64,000 bases of DNA from Armigeres subalbatus (GCF_024139115.2 NW_026942946.1:186001-250000), one strand, 5' to 3'; positions 1 through 13,207 are shown, numbered from the stretch's first letter. Translations and numbers: made by a program. Notes: a model not told the origin generated them from the sequence alone.

Positions 1-975
1 TATTTTTGAAGGATTTTTTTGATGGAATTTCCGAAGGAATTCTCAAAGGAAATTACGAAGAAATTCCAAATAGAATTTCAGAGAAAATATCTACTGGTTT
101 TCTAATGTAATTCTTCAAGAATTCTTTTGAATTTTATTCCCAGTAATTTATTCGCAATTTCCAGGAATTCCCTAGGAAATTGCCTCAAAAAGTTCTACAA
201 AAACTCCTCAGTAAACGAATTCCAGAAAGTTCTTCGGATATTCCTTAAAATTTACCTCAGGAATAACGTCAGAATTTCCTCCACGTATTCCTTTGTTTAA
301 GAAAACCTTAGGAAATTTTTCAAGGTTTGTTCTTTTGGAAATACCTTTGAAAATTTCTTAGAAAATTGTTTTAGGAATTGCTTCATAAAATCCTTCAGGA
401 ATTCTTTCGTAATTTTCGTAGAAATTCTTTCGGATATACCTTCCGTCCTTTTGAAATATCGACGGAAAATATTTTAGAATTCCTCTAAAAATTCCTTCAG
501 AAATTCATTTACAGATTACTTCGGAAATATGTTTAGTCTTTGAAAGTTCGCTTAGAAATTTCTTAGGAAATTAATACGGAGGATTATTTTAGGAATTCTT
601 TCGGATATTTAGAAAAAAAACGTTGGAAATTTTACAGAAAAAGTTCTTTGACAACTTTTCCTGAAATTCCCACAGAAATTCTTTCAGAACTACCTTAACA
701 ATTCCTTAAGAATTTCTAAAGGAAATCGTTTCAAAATTCTTTGATAACTTTAGGAAGAAGTTCTTGGACATTTCCCTCGATAATTCCGTCACAACATTCT
801 TCATTTTTATGGTTTTTTTTCGGGAATCTCTTCAGTAATTAATTCAAAGAAGTTTCTTCGGGCTTTTGGGAACCATTCCGAATTATTCTAGAATTCCCTA
901 GAACATTTTTTTTTCGAAATTTACTGAAAAGATTCTTTAGGATTTTTCTGCGGGAATTCCTTCGGTTCCCTAATG
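1..975. repeat. Diverged GAATTC-rich minisatellite
   Basis: AT-rich sequence in which short variants of gaattcctt, ggaaattcct and aattccttcagg recur with irregular spacing. It looks like a heavily diverged edge of the satellite that dominates the first 12 kb. No open frame of note is present. The repeat character is visible by eye; the family relationship is inferred. Confidence 0.6.
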
Positions 976-1320
976 TAAACTATTTTTAAAATCGGTGCTA
1001 CCACACAAAATTATAAAATAATTTTTCTGAAATTTAGATATATTGAGAAGTAAATCGACTGGAGTTTATCAAAATCCAGAATTGGGAAAACTTTTGGAAT
1101 ATTAATAGGATATTAACAAATTAGTCCTATGACACCGAAGTCTAATTCTCAATACTGCTCAAGGGTTATGAAAAGTGAAGCAGGATTCGTTGTTAAATTT
1201 TGATTCATGAAAATCAGAGAATAATAAAATAGTTTAAATAACATTTTGAGATCAGGTGTTTATGAGTGTCGCTGGTAATTTACTGTGGAATGTGCTGTTT
1301 GATTATCGACAAACATAGAA
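976..1320. other. AT-rich sequence, nothing recognised
   Basis: Ordinary AT-rich sequence between the diverged minisatellite and a GC-rich patch. I see no ORF, RNA motif or repeat here. Confidence 0.5.
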
Positions 1321-1329
1321 TATTACAAT

Positions 1330-1575
1330 TTTATTCCACTGAAGTCGATTTTTATACGGGCGATTCGTACGGTGTGAATTAAAACCGCGTGAATTAAAAA
1401 ATCCGCGTTAAAATTGATTTTTTTAGCCGTTGATTTTTTCATCCACGCAGGTTCACGCCGCCGATAAAAACGAACGGCGCGCCGCCGTGACGCCGCCGCC
1501 GCCGGGGCAAGAGTGACCACTACGCCGCCGCCGCCGATTATATGACCGGCGCACAGGTCTAAGCACAACACATGA
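1330..1575. repeat. Short GTGAATTAAA repeats next to a CCG-rich patch
   Basis: Around 1370-1415 a unit of about 18 bp containing gtgaattaaaa / cgcgttaaaatt occurs three times. It is followed at 1450-1560 by a CCG/GCC-rich run that contrasts strongly with the AT-rich surroundings. The minus-strand open frame over this patch has an alanine/arginine-rich composition that follows from the CCG runs and is probably not a protein. It could be part of an unrecognised transposon. Confidence 0.4.
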
Positions 1576-2196
1576 AAACAGATTACGTGTGGTCATTGGA
1601 AAGTAGATTTTTTTTTAAATACCAACGGAAATCGAGTAGAATAACATTTTAAGAGGGGGAGAAATGTTGTGCATAAAATGAAAAATAATGGATATTTTAT
1701 TGAAAGTCGAATGAAGCATATATTTACAAACTGGCAAGTATTTCTATATTTCATTCTACATTTTCATATCCAGTTCATATCCATTTGCTCGCATTTTGTT
1801 GAGTTTTTGGTGGCTACGAACTGGTGGAGATGGCATTTGTATGCAAGTTTTAAACACGGACTTGCATGGAACATTTTTTTATCAAATTCACTGAACCTAA
1901 ATCCAAGGAAATAATATTATAACGTGCAAATCATATGACAAATCATTAGATCAGAAGTGCTTATTCCATTTCGGGTATTGATTGACCTAAAATTCTATTT
2001 ATGTACTACATCACAGTCTTTCTAAAACTGCCAATTTCTTCAAATTAGCGGTATTCATCTAGCTATATCTTAAAATTTTGACGAGTTAGAGCATATCTGA
2101 GGATATAATCGGATTCAGCGAGCCAAAATCTATTGGAGATGCATCAATTGGTTCTGAGGACCCGCAAAAGGTTAAATTTTGTTCCTCTGTGTAATC
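1576..2196. other. AT-rich sequence, nothing recognised
   Basis: A short open frame at 1669-1914 (+) has no recognisable domain, and its composition is what random AT-rich DNA gives. Nothing else is supported. Confidence 0.5.
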
Positions 2197-2426
2197 TAAG
2201 GCTTTGGTCCGATTCATGAATTAAAATCAAATTAAACTTAAAAGTGACAGTTCGGAAATTATAAAATTCCCCGGTCATAAGAACGACAGGTGCTACATCC
2301 ATCAAAAATGATTCAATTCTATCTGTTAAAAGTAATCTTGCTCTGCGAGCAGAGTTATTTGAACATTTTTGAACTTTCATTTTTAAGTTTAATTTAATTT
2401 CAATTCGTGAATCGGACCAAAGCCTA
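2197..2426. mobile_element. MITE-like element with ~50-bp terminal inverted repeats
   Basis: The left end begins ctaaggctttggtccgattc, and the reverse complement of the right end begins ctaggctttggtccgattca. The match continues for about 50 bp, through the aaattaaacttaaaa stretch, with a few mismatches. The interior is about 130 bp with no ORF, which fits a non-autonomous DNA transposon. I could not define a target-site duplication, so superfamily is open. The reverse-strand open frame over this region (2144-2563) is best explained by the element and the adjacent SINE. Confidence 0.65.
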
Positions 2427-2451
2427 GGAAATATCGAAAATAACATTCGTT

Positions 2452-2602
2452 GCAAGCCCTTCCTTAGCCGTGCAGTACTACAAATGGAAGACCATGTGAA
2501 GGAAGCTTGGTTCGATTCCCGGTCTTGGGAATTTTCGCTGGAAGTTTCTCCACTTCCCGGCATAAAGTATCATCGTGTTACCCTCAAGATATGGTCAGGG
2601 TT
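2452..2602 (+). mobile_element. tRNA-related SINE fragment (Feilai-like)
   Basis: The segment contains a Pol III B-box type sequence (ggttcgattcccggt) followed by cggcataaagtatcatcgtg, and it shares this order with the longer SINE at 15135-15436. It diverges in the 5' part and lacks the 3' GAA-rich tail, so it is truncated and old. Feilai is a known tRNA-related SINE of Aedes; the assignment is from recalled family features and not from a search. Confidence 0.65.
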
Positions 2603-2860
2603 TAACCAAATGGCACCAAGCATCATTTCAGTGGAGGATTCAAACTTTGTAATCGATGTCATTGTAACCTTGCATTTAGTAACATCAAGCGAATGAAGCC
2701 AAGTGTAATATGTCATGCCTATGATATCAAACAGCAAAACTGATATTACGCACAGAGCTTGTTGACCAGATTCCACAATAAATAATCAATCTGAGATAAA
2801 TTTTAGGTTTTTCTGTATCCACCAAAAACTCTACTGGATTTTCATAACATTTTTATTCGA
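2603..2860. other. Unique sequence, nothing recognised
   Basis: Continues from the SINE fragment. The overlapping open frames on both strands lack domains and coincide with SINE-derived sequence. Confidence 0.4.
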
Positions 2861-4340
2861 AAGTATCTCAAGAACTCCCGAAATTTTAGAAAAGAATTCT
2901 CGTTAATCCTAAAGTAATTTTAGAAATCCTCCAGGCATATCAACATTAACATGAAAATCCTGAGTACATTCTGTGGAGTGAGGAGTTCCTTCTGCAATTC
3001 TTGGAAATTTATTATGAATTCTGACAATCTGAGGGTGTTCCTTTTCGAAATTATGTTGAATTTGTCCTATTGCGATAGGAAGGACTTTCAGTGAAGTTCT
3101 TAAATAGTTCCTGTAGAATTATTGATTGATTTCATTGAAGTTAATAATTCCTGAAGATTTTCAGCATGAATCTCAGACAAATTTAAAGAAGATCTCCAGG
3201 AAGAAGTTCAGTGTGCATTTCAGGAGGAACTTTCGATGGAATTCCAGAAAGAATTATTGGATCCAAAATGAACATATAAAGGAATTCCAAGAGGAACTTA
3301 TGCAGGAAATCCAGGAATTATTAAAGGAATTTCTGGAGAAAAGTCCGTAGGATTTCCCGGGGAATCTTCTGAAAGAATTCTAAAAGAAACGTCTGAAGGA
3401 ATTCCAGTAGGAACTTTATAACAAAAAAAAAACTCCTGGGTGAATCCCAGGAGAAATCTCCGAATCTCCTTAAAGGAATTTTTGAGGAATTACAGGAATG
3501 ACTACAGGAGGAACTTATGAAGAAATTTCGAATGGAAAATTCAAGGCATTCCGCCTGAAGTTCATCCAGGAATTTCTCCTAACGTTAGTCCAGGAAAACA
3601 TTCCGAAGGGTTCATTTTGAAGATCTTCAGGAATTTATCCAGAGATTCCTCCTGAACTTCCTTCAAATTTCCCTAGATAAACTCTCTTGGAGCTCATTTA
3701 TAAATTTATTTTGTAGTTATTTCATCAATTTATTTTGGAGTTCTTCCAAATATTACTCCTGGGATTAAGAAAAAAGAATAACCAGGAATTTATCCTGAAG
3801 TTTCTCCAGGAATTTATGAAACAGTTTCTCCCGGAATTGATATTGGTCGGCATCCAAGAGTTCATCCTTAATTCCACCAGGAATTCCTCTATGAGTTCCA
3901 CCAGATGTTTCTGCTGGAGTTCATTCAGAATTTTTTTTTTCTGCTGTTCTTTCTGGAATTCACTTTGGAACTCCTCGTGCAAATCCCCAATGAAGAAATT
4001 ACTCTTGAAGCTCCTTCAGGAAATCCTCCTGGAGTTTCTTTAGTAATTTCTCCAGGGATTCCTCCTGGCGGCTCTTCGGCAATTTTCATTAGATTGTAAT
4101 AGTTGTACCTAGGGTTCATCCATCAATTTTTTGGAGTTCCTGTAGGAATCCTTCCTGGAGAATATGCAAAATTTCTTCAAGGAGATCCTCAAGAAATTCC
4201 TTCTGGACTTCTCCTCCAAGAATTCATTCTAAATACTGCCAGAAACTCATCCAGAAATTTCCCAGGAATTCACCCAAAGTTAATCCAGAATTCATCCCCC
4301 GGGAATTCATTCTAAATTTCCCCAGGTATTCATTCTGAAT
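2861..4340. repeat. Diverged ~24-bp minisatellite with an orientation switch
   Basis: Units of the type ggaattcc..gaggaact dominate to about 3580. From about 3590 the complementary form (cttcctgg..gaattc..cctcc) takes over and runs on into the main satellite. The switch makes the region weakly palindromic. Many frames stay open because the unit is near a multiple of three and poor in stops, so the predicted peptides here are repeat artefacts. Confidence 0.65.
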
Positions 4341-7300
4341 TTCAGGAAATTATTCAATTACCCTAAGCATGAGTTATTCCAATGAACTCTTGAAGTAATT
4401 CCTAGATAAGTTTCTTGAGACTCAAAGATGATTTTTTAAGAAACTCTATAAGAAGCTCCTTGAGGAGTTTGATAAAATTAAAATAACTCATCCAGAAACT
4501 CATTTAAATTCCTCCAGGAATTCAATCTAATTCTCCAGCACAATTTAGGTCCTCATGAATTCATTCTGAATTCTCCCAGGATTTCATTCTGAATTCCCCA
4601 AGAAATTCTGAATTTCCATGAATTCATTCTGGAATTCCCCGAATTGATTCAGAATTCATTCTCAATTCCTCACGAATTCAACCTGAATTCCTCACGAATT
4701 TTGAATTCTTCGAATTCATTATGAATTCTTCCATGAATTCAATCTGAATTCTCGAATTAATCTAATTCCCATGAATTCATTCGAATTTCCCATGAATTCA
4801 TTATGAAATCCTCAATAATTTATTCTGAATTTCACCAGATAATTATCCTGAATTCTCAGGAAATCATTCCGAAAATTTCCTCAGAATTTATTCTGAATTG
4901 CCCCAGGAGTTCACTCTGAATTGCCTCAGGAGTTTATTCTAAATTCTAAGAATTATTTTATCCAGAAATTCATTCTGGATTCACTCCAGAATTCATTCTA
5001 TTCCACTAATCCTCCCAGAAATTCATTCCAGGAATTTATTCTAATTCAGAATTCATTCTATTCCAAGAACATTCATCTCCCAAGGAATTCATTCTACTCA
5101 GAATTATTCTGAATTTCCAGGAATTCATTTTGAATTCTCAGGAATTCATTCTGAATTTCAGAATTCATTCTGAATTCCAGGAATTCATTCTGAATTCCCA
5201 GAATTCATTCTGAAATCCCAGGAATTCATTCTGAATTTCCAGGAATTCATTCTAATTCCCAGGAATTCATTCTGGATTCTAGAATTCATTCTGATTTCAG
5301 GAATTCACTATTTTTGAATTCATTCTGATTTCAGAATTCATTCTGATTTCAGGAATTCATTCTGATCTAGGAATTCATTCTGATTTCAGGAATTCATTCG
5401 AATTCAGAATATCTTCTGAATTTCAGAATTCATTCTGAATTCAGAATTCATTCTATTTCAGAATTCATTCTGAATTTGTGAATTCATTCTGACTTCAGGA
5501 ATTCATTCTGAATTTTGAATTCATTCTGAATTCAGAATTCATTCTGACTTCTTGATATTCTATTCTCAGAATCATTCAATTTCAGGAATTCATTCTGAAT
5601 TTTGAATTCATTCTGAATTTTGAATTCATTCTGATTCAGGAATTCATTCTGATTTCCAGGAATTCATTCTGATTCTCTAGAATTCATTTGAATTTCAGAA
5701 TCATTCTGAATTTCAGAACATTCTTGAATTTCTAGAATTCATTCTGAATTCCCCAGGAATTCATTCTCTGATTCCCCAGGAATTCATTCTGAATTTCAGG
5801 AATCTATTCTGATTTCAGGAATTCATTCTGAATTTCCAGGAATTCATTCTGAATTCCCCAGAATTCATTCTGATTTCAGGAATTCATTCTGAATTTCAGA
5901 ATTCATCTGAATTTCAGAATCATTCTAATTCCCCCAGGAATTCATTCTGAATTTTGTAACCCTGATTCAGGAATTCATTCTGATTCTAGAATTCTTCTGA
6001 TTCTCAGAATTCATTCTCTGAATTTCAGAATTCATTCTGGTTTCCCAGGAATTCATTCTGAATTTCAGGAATTCAATATTCTGAATTTCAGGAATTCATT
6101 CGAATTTTGATTATCTGACTTCGATTATTATCAGGAATTCCATTTGACTTCAGAATTCATTCTGATTTCCCCAGGAATCATTCTGAATTCTCAGAATTCA
6201 TTCTGAATTTGGAATTATCTGATTCCCAGGAATTATCGATTTCTGAATTATTTAATTTCGGAATCTATTCTGATTCAGAATTCATTCTGATTCTGTGACA
6301 TTCTGATTCGAATTACTCTGAATTCCCAGGAATTTATTCTGAATTCCCCAGGAATTTATTCTGATTCCCCAGGAATTATTCTCATTCAGGAATTATTCTG
6401 ATTCTGTGAATTCATTCTGACTCCCCAGGAATTCATTCTGAATTTCAGAATTCATTCTGACTCTTGAATTCTCGAATTTCAGAATTCATTCTGAATTCCC
6501 CCAGAATTCATTCTGAATTCCAGGAATTCATTCTGAATTCCCCCAGGAATTCATTCCTGAATTCCAGGAATTCATTCTGAATTTCAGGAATTCATTCTGA
6601 ATTCCCCAGAATTCATTCTGACTCCCCAGGAATTCATTCTCATTTCCCCAGGAATCATTCTGAATTCCCCAGGAATTCATTCTGAATTTCAGGAATTCAT
6701 TCATTCTCTGACATTCTGATTCCCCCAGGAATTCATTCTGATTCTGATCTATTAATTTCGAATATTCTATTCCAGAATTATTCTGATTCCAGAATCTATT
6801 CTGACTTCAGGAATTATTCTGAATTTCAGGAATTCATTCTGATTCTGAATTCATTCTGAATTTCAGAATTCATTCTGATTCCCCCAGGAATTCATTCTGA
6901 ATTTCCAGGAATTCATTCTGAATTTCAGAATTCATTCTGATTCAGGAATTCATTCTGAATTCAGGAATTTCCAGAATTCATTCTGAATTCCCAGGAATTC
7001 ATTCTGATTCGATTATTCTGAATTTCAGACATTCGAATTCTGAATTATCTTGAATCCCAGGAATTCATTCTAATTTCCAGAATCATTCATGATATTCTGA
7101 TTCTGAATTATTCGATTCCCAGGAATTTATTCTGAATTCCCCAGGAATCATTCCTGAATTTCAGAATTCATTCTGAATTTCCAGGAATTCATTCTGAATT
7201 CCCCAGGAATTCATTCTGATTCCAGAATTCATTCTGATTCAGGAATTCATTCTGACCCCAGAATTCATTCTGAATTTCAGAATTTATTCTGAATTCAGGA

Positions 7301-10300
7301 ATTATTCTGAATTTCCAGGAATTTATTCTTAGTTCAGGAATTCATTCTGACTTCCAGGAATTCATTCTGAATTCTGTGAATTCATTCTGAATTTCAGAAT
7401 TCATTCTGAATTTCCAGGACATTCTGATTTCAGAATTCATTCTGACTTCTGGAATTCATTCTGATTTCCAGGAATTCATTCTGAATTTCCAGAATTCATT
7501 CTCCTGAATTCCCCAGGAATTCATTCTGAATTTCAGGAATTCATTCTGAATTTCAGAATTCATTCTGACTTTCCCCAGGAATTCATTCTGACTTCAGGAA
7601 TCTCTGACCCCAGGAATTCATTCTGAATTCCAGGAATTCATTCTTTGAATTCTACAGAATTATTCTGATTCCCCAGGAATTCATTCTGAATTTCCAGGAA
7701 TTCATTCTGAATTTCTAGAATTCATTCTGAATTCCCCAGGAATTCATTCTGATTCCCCAGGAATTCATTCTGAATTCTGAGACATTCTGAATTTCCAGGA
7801 ATTCATTCTGAATTCTCTAGAATTCATTCTGAATTCTCAGGAATTCATTTGATTCCCCAGGAATTCATTCTGATTCTCAGGAATATTCCTGTCTAGACAT
7901 TCTGAATTTCAGGAATTCATTCTGAATCCCTTAGAATTCATTCTGATTCAGAATTCATGCTGAATTTCAGGAATTCATTCTGATTCCAGGAATTCATTCT
8001 GAATTTCCAGGAATTCATTCTGAATTCCAGAATCTCTAATTTCAGGAATTCATTCTGAATTTCAGTGAATTCATTCTGAATTTCAGGAATTCATTCTCTG
8101 ACTCCCAGGAATTCATTCTGACTCCCCAGAATTATCTGATTCAGGAATTCATTCTGAATTTCCAGAATTCATTCTGAATTCTCAGGAATTCACTCTGAAT
8201 TTCAGGAATTCTCCACCCTCAGGAATTCATGCTGAATTTCCAGGAATTCATTCTGAACTCCCCATGAATTCATTCTGATTCCCCAGGAATTCATTCTGAG
8301 TTCCCCAGGAATTCATTCTGAGTTCCCCAGGAATTCATTCGAATTCAGAATTCATTCTGATTCCAGGGTTCATTCATTCCCAGGAATTCATTCTGAATTT
8401 CAGGAATTCATTCTAATTTAGAATTCATTCTGAATTCCCCAGGAATTCTAATTCTCTCAGAATTCATTTAATTCTCCAGATATTCTGAATTCCCCAGGAT
8501 TCATTCTGAATTTCAGAATTCATTCTGAATTCTAGAATCATTCTGAATTCCCCAGGAATTCATTCGAATTCTCCAGGAATTCATCTTGAATTCAGGAATT
8601 CATTCTGAATTCCTCCAGGAATTCATTTGAATTCCTCCAGAATTATTCGAATTCAGAATTCATTCTACTCCAGGAATTATCTGGAATTCTCCAGGAATTC
8701 ATCGGAATTCAATTCACGAATTCTCCCAGAATTCTCGTCAGAATTCATCTGAATTTCAGGATATCTGAATCTTCTCCCAGGAATTCAAATCGGAATTCCT
8801 CCAGGAATTCAATCGAATTCCTCCAGGAATTCATTCGGAATTCTCCAGAATTCATTCGAATTCCTCCAGGAATTCAATCTCCGAATTCCTCCAGAATTCA
8901 TCTCGGAATTCCAGGAATTCATTCGAATTCCTCCAGGAATTCATCTGGAATCTCTCCAGGAATCTATCTGAATTCCTCCAGAATTCATTCGGGAATTCCT
9001 CCAGGAATTCATTCGGAATTCCTCCAGAATTCATTCTGAATTCCTCCAGAATTCATTCGAATTCTCCAGAATTCCTGAATTCTCCAGGAATTCATTCGGA
9101 ATTCCTCCAGGAATTCATCTCGATTCCTCCAGAATTCATTCGGAATTCCTCCAGAATTCCCGGAATTCTCCAGAATTATCGAATTCCTCCAGAATTCTAT
9201 TCGAATCCTCCAGAATTCATCTTGAATTCCTCCAGAATCTATCTGAATTCTCCAGGAATTCATTCGGAATTCAGGACATCTGAATTCCTCCAGGAATTCA
9301 TTCGGATTCCTCCAGAATTATTCGAATCTCCAGGACTATTCGAATTCCTCCAGGAATTCATTCGGAATTCCTCCAGAATTCTCCGGAATTCCTCCAGGAA
9401 TCTATCTGGAATTCCTCCAGGAATTCATTCGAATTCCTCCAGGAATTTCTGAAATCTCATAGAATTCTCTGGAATTCTTAGGATTCATTCGGAATTCTAT
9501 AGAATTCATTCGAATTTCAGGAATTCATCTGGAATTCCCACAGAAATTCATTCGAATTCTAGAATTAATTAGAATTTCAGGAATTATCTTGATCCGAATA
9601 TCAATTTCCGGAATTCATTCAAATTCCCAAATCATTCGAATTCCAATTAGAATCATTCTGAATTCCCCAGGAATTCATTCTGAACTCCTGAGGAATTCAT
9701 TCGAATTCCCCATGAATTCATTCTGATTCTAGAATTCATTCGAGTTCCCCCAGGAATTCATTCTGAATTTCCATGAATTCATTCTGGATTTCCCGAGGAA
9801 TTCATTCTAAATTCCAGGAATTCATTCTAATTCTAGAATTATCTCCTGAATTTCAGGAATTCATTCTGAATTTCCAGGACATTCTGAATTTCCCAGAATT
9901 CATTCTGAATTCCAGAATTGAATTCGAATTCATTTAATTCTCCAGGAATTATCTGAATTTCAGGAATTATCTGAATTCTCCAGGAATTCATTCGAATTCC
10001 TCCAGGAATTCATTCGGAATTTCCAGGACTCATTCGAATTTCGGATATCTGAATTCTCCAGGAATTCATCTGAATTCCTCCAGGAATTCATTCGAATTCT
10101 CCTGAATTCATCTGGAATTCTCCAGGAATTATTCGAATTCCTCGAATTCATTCGAATTCTCCAGGAATTATCTCGGAATTCCTCCAGAATTCATCTCGAA
10201 TTCCTCCAGGAATTCATTCGAACTTCAGAATTCATCTGAAATTCACAGGAATTCATTCGAATTCTAATAGGAATTATCGGAATTTGTTAGAATTTATCTG

Positions 10301-10990
10301 AATTCTAAAGAATTCATTCGGAATTCCTCAAAGAAATTCATTCGAATTCCAGGAATTAATTAGGAATTTCCAGGAATTCATTCTGGAATTCTCCAGGAAT
10401 TCATCTGCACTTCGAACTCATTCGAATTCGAATTATCGAATTTCAGGAATACATTCGAATTCTCCAGGAATTCATTCAATTTCAGGAATACATTCGAATT
10501 CTCCAGGAATTCATTCGGAATTTCCAGAAATCATTCGATCCAGGAAATCATTCGAATTCCAGAATTCATTCGAATTTCCATGAGTCATTCGGAATTCCTC
10601 CAGAATTCATCTGGAATTCCTCCAGGAATTCATCTGGAATTCCTCCAGGAATTCATCTGGAATTCCTCCAGGAATTCATCTGGAATTCCTCCAGGAATTC
10701 ATCTGGAATTCCTCCAGGAATTCATTCGGAAATCTTCCAGGAATTATCTGAATTCTCCAGGATTCATTCGAATTCTCCAGGAATCTATCTGAATTTCCAG
10801 GATTCATTCGAATTTCAGGAATTCATTCGAATTCGCAGGAATCCATTTGAAATTCCCTCAGAATTTATTCTGAATTTCAGGAATTCATTCTGAATTTCAA
10901 TAATTCATTCTGAATTTAGAATTATTCGATTCAGGAATTATTCGAATTTGATTACAGAAGTCCTGTTGGATTTCTTTCAGGAATTCGCCC
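4341..10990. repeat. 6.6-kb GAATTC satellite array
   Basis: Hundreds of tandem copies of a unit of about 21-24 bp built from gaattcattct and gaattccccagg/gaattcctccagg. The unit is nearly self-complementary around each GAATTC. There are variant blocks: CATTCTGAATT forms dominate 5.1-8.6 kb, CTCCAGGAATTCATTCGG forms 8.6-9.5 kb, mixed forms after that. A striking share of the variation is single-base loss (gaattc to attc, ggaa to gaa), which resembles sequencing indels. There is no gene. Confidence 0.9.
10598..10735 (+). repeat. Near-perfect 23-bp sub-array inside the satellite
   Basis: Six consecutive near-identical copies of a 23-bp unit (ggaattcctccaggaatt plus catct). This is the most homogeneous block of the satellite and therefore the most recently amplified or best-sequenced part. 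It accounts for the open frame at 10580-10792. Confidence 0.85.
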
Positions 10991-11920
10991 AGGGATTTCT
11001 CTAAAAAATATTATTTGAGCTGTTCCAGAAGTTTCTCCTGCAGTTCCTCCAGGATTTGCTTGTAAAGTTATTTCAAGAATTTCTTCTGCAGTTCCACAAG
11101 GAATTCCTCTTCAAGTTCCATCAGTAATTTTTCCAGGGATTCCTCCAGGCATCTCTTCGTCAGTTCTTCTTATAGTTCCTTCGAGAATTCATCCTGGAGC
11201 ACCTACTTTGGGTTCATCTAGGTTTTCTTTTTGGAGTTTTTACAGGAACCCTTCCTGGAGTTTCCTCAAAAAATGTTTTTGGAACTCCTCCACAAATTAC
11301 GACGGAGTTCCTCCAGAAATTCCTCCTATAGAGCTCATACAGGAATTTCTCCTAGAGTTTCGCCAGGATTTTTTTCAGGGTTTCCTCTAAGCGTCTATTT
11401 GGAAGCTCTTCTTAGATTTCCTTCGAAAATTCATCCAGAAGTTTCTTAAGAATTTCTTACTGGAGTTCTTCTAGGAATTTAATTTGGTTTCAGTAAGGAT
11501 TTTTTTTTATAGTTTTTTTACAGGAATACTTCCTGGAGTTTATCCGAAAGTTCTTATTAGAGCTCCTAAATTACTACAGATGTTCCTCTAGAAGTTACTA
11601 CTGGAGTTCCTCTAGGATTTACGTCTGAAGTTCCTGCAGGAGTTCTTCAAGAAATTTCTCCAGGAGTTTTTTTTTGGAGTCGTTAACTATTTCTCCTTTG
11701 ATTTTTCAGGAGCTCTTTCTGGAATTCCTTCTGAAGTTGTTTCAGGATTTTTTCCCGAAAGTCCTTCAGGAATTTCTCCTGGAGTTTCTCCAGCAATCCC
11801 GAATTTTATCCAGCAATTCCTTCTGGAGTTTCTTCAAAAATTCATCTTTAAGTTTCTCCAGAAACTTATCTAGGAGTTCATACAGGAATTCTTGGAATAA
11901 CTAACGTCTGAAGAATTTCA
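10960..11920. repeat. Diverged minisatellite, CTCCAGGAATT orientation
   Basis: Units such as tttctcctggagttcctcc and caggaatttctcctgg repeat with many substitutions. The composition matches 3590-4340. The small plus-strand open frames at 11208-11904 lie entirely within it and are not credible genes. Confidence 0.65.
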
Positions 11921-11929
11921 GAAAAAAAT

Positions 11930-12456
11930 CGTGGAGGAATTTGGAATTAATTCCAGGAGGAGTTCAAAATGAACTCCAGGATAAATTCAAAATGAATTCC
12001 GGGAGGAATGCAAAATGAATTCCAGGAGGAATTCAAAATAAATTCTAGGAGAAATTCAAAATAAGTTCCAGCAGGAATTCAAAATGAGTTCCAAGAGAAA
12101 TTCAGGATGAATTCCAAGAGGAACTCAGAATAAATTCCAAAAGGAATTCAGAATGATTTCCAAGGTAAATTCAGAATGAATTCATGGAGAAATTCAGAAT
12201 GAATTCCAAGAGGAATTCAAAATGAACTTCAAAAGGAATTCGGAATGAATTCCAAAAGGAATTCGGAATGAATTCCAAAAGGAATTCGGAATGAATTCCA
12301 AAAGGAATTCGGAATGGATTCTAAAAGGAATTCAGAATGAATTTCAAAAGGAATTCAGAATGAATTCCAAAAGGAGTTCAGAATGAATTCTAAAAGGAGT
12401 TCAGAATGAATCCCAAAAGAAATTCAGAATGAATTCCAAAAGGAGTTCAGAATGAA
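11930..12456. repeat. Tandem 23-24-bp array in inverted orientation
   Basis: About twenty copies of aaggaattcagaatgaattcc-type units (variants ggaattcggaatg and ggagttcagaatg). It is the reverse complement of the preceding array, so the satellite domain ends in an inverted-repeat arrangement centred near 11.92 kb. Confidence 0.85.
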
Positions 12457-13190
12457 CTCTGTTGAACGTCAGTTTCTCGGTGGTCTTAGTGTGAACATTA
12501 AAGTATATTTTTGCACAATGTTATGAGGTGGTAAAACTGTAAAGTATGTACAATTCCAATTTTTCAAGTCAATTTTTACACTCACCTTTTTCCACTTCCT
12601 CCAGTGTACCTTAGTTACTTCCATGCTAACTTCAAATGACGCGTATACCATCAAAGTACAAAGAAACTGGCCAAAAAAATAAAGCACAATTTAAATGACA
12701 AATGCAATCATTTAGGCATAGGTGAGTGAAAAAGTCAAAATTCGAATCACTATAAGGAACAAGCTTTACTTCAAGTTATGCCCACGTTCTAGGCCCATAC
12801 CCACTTGTGCCATAATCAATTTTGTTTACAGGTAAAACATGATTCACGGATGGTTTGTGTTCATCCAGGAGTCTATCATCGCAATTTAAATTACGTAACC
12901 CATTTGATAAACTAAATGCAATTAGGGTGAAATGAAATCTAGATGAGGTTGCAATTTTAATTGCCATCAAATTGAATTAAACCCCTTCGTCCACTTAAAT
13001 TCCATCCCAGATACTCGTCAGCAACGCTTGACTTATTGGGGTCATTTATGGTGCTGAAAAGCCACAACTAGGAATATCGAGCTTCATTAACACCAGCTGC
13101 AGTTATTACGTGATCACTGTCAAACAGCAGCAAACCGCACAAACAAACAGTTCCAGCGGCTCCAATTGAAAACCGATCATCTGACTGACA
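12457..13190. other. Mostly unique sequence, no gene recognised
   Basis: The satellite stops sharply near 12456. Two minus-strand open frames (12469-12687 and 12776-12970) lack recognisable domains and start context. The last 150 bp lead into the TATA candidate at 13200. Confidence 0.4.
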
Positions 13191-13199
13191 CCTCAACAG

Positions 13200-13207
13200 T
13201 ATAAAAA
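13200..13207 (+). promoter_or_regulatory. TATA-box candidate
   Basis: The sequence cagtataaaaacgc is a good match to an insect TATA box. A start site would be expected near 13230, upstream of the 41-codon ORF at 13328. The flanks are unique and not repeat-derived, which gives it some weight. No experimental support is available from sequence alone. Confidence 0.35.

Noticed and set aside
8852..10792. Serine/asparagine/phenylalanine-rich frames in the satellite
   Set aside because: Direct translation of GAATTC satellite units.
4341..10990. CRISPR-like regular repeats
   Set aside because: Units are head-to-tail with no unique spacers, and the genome is animal.
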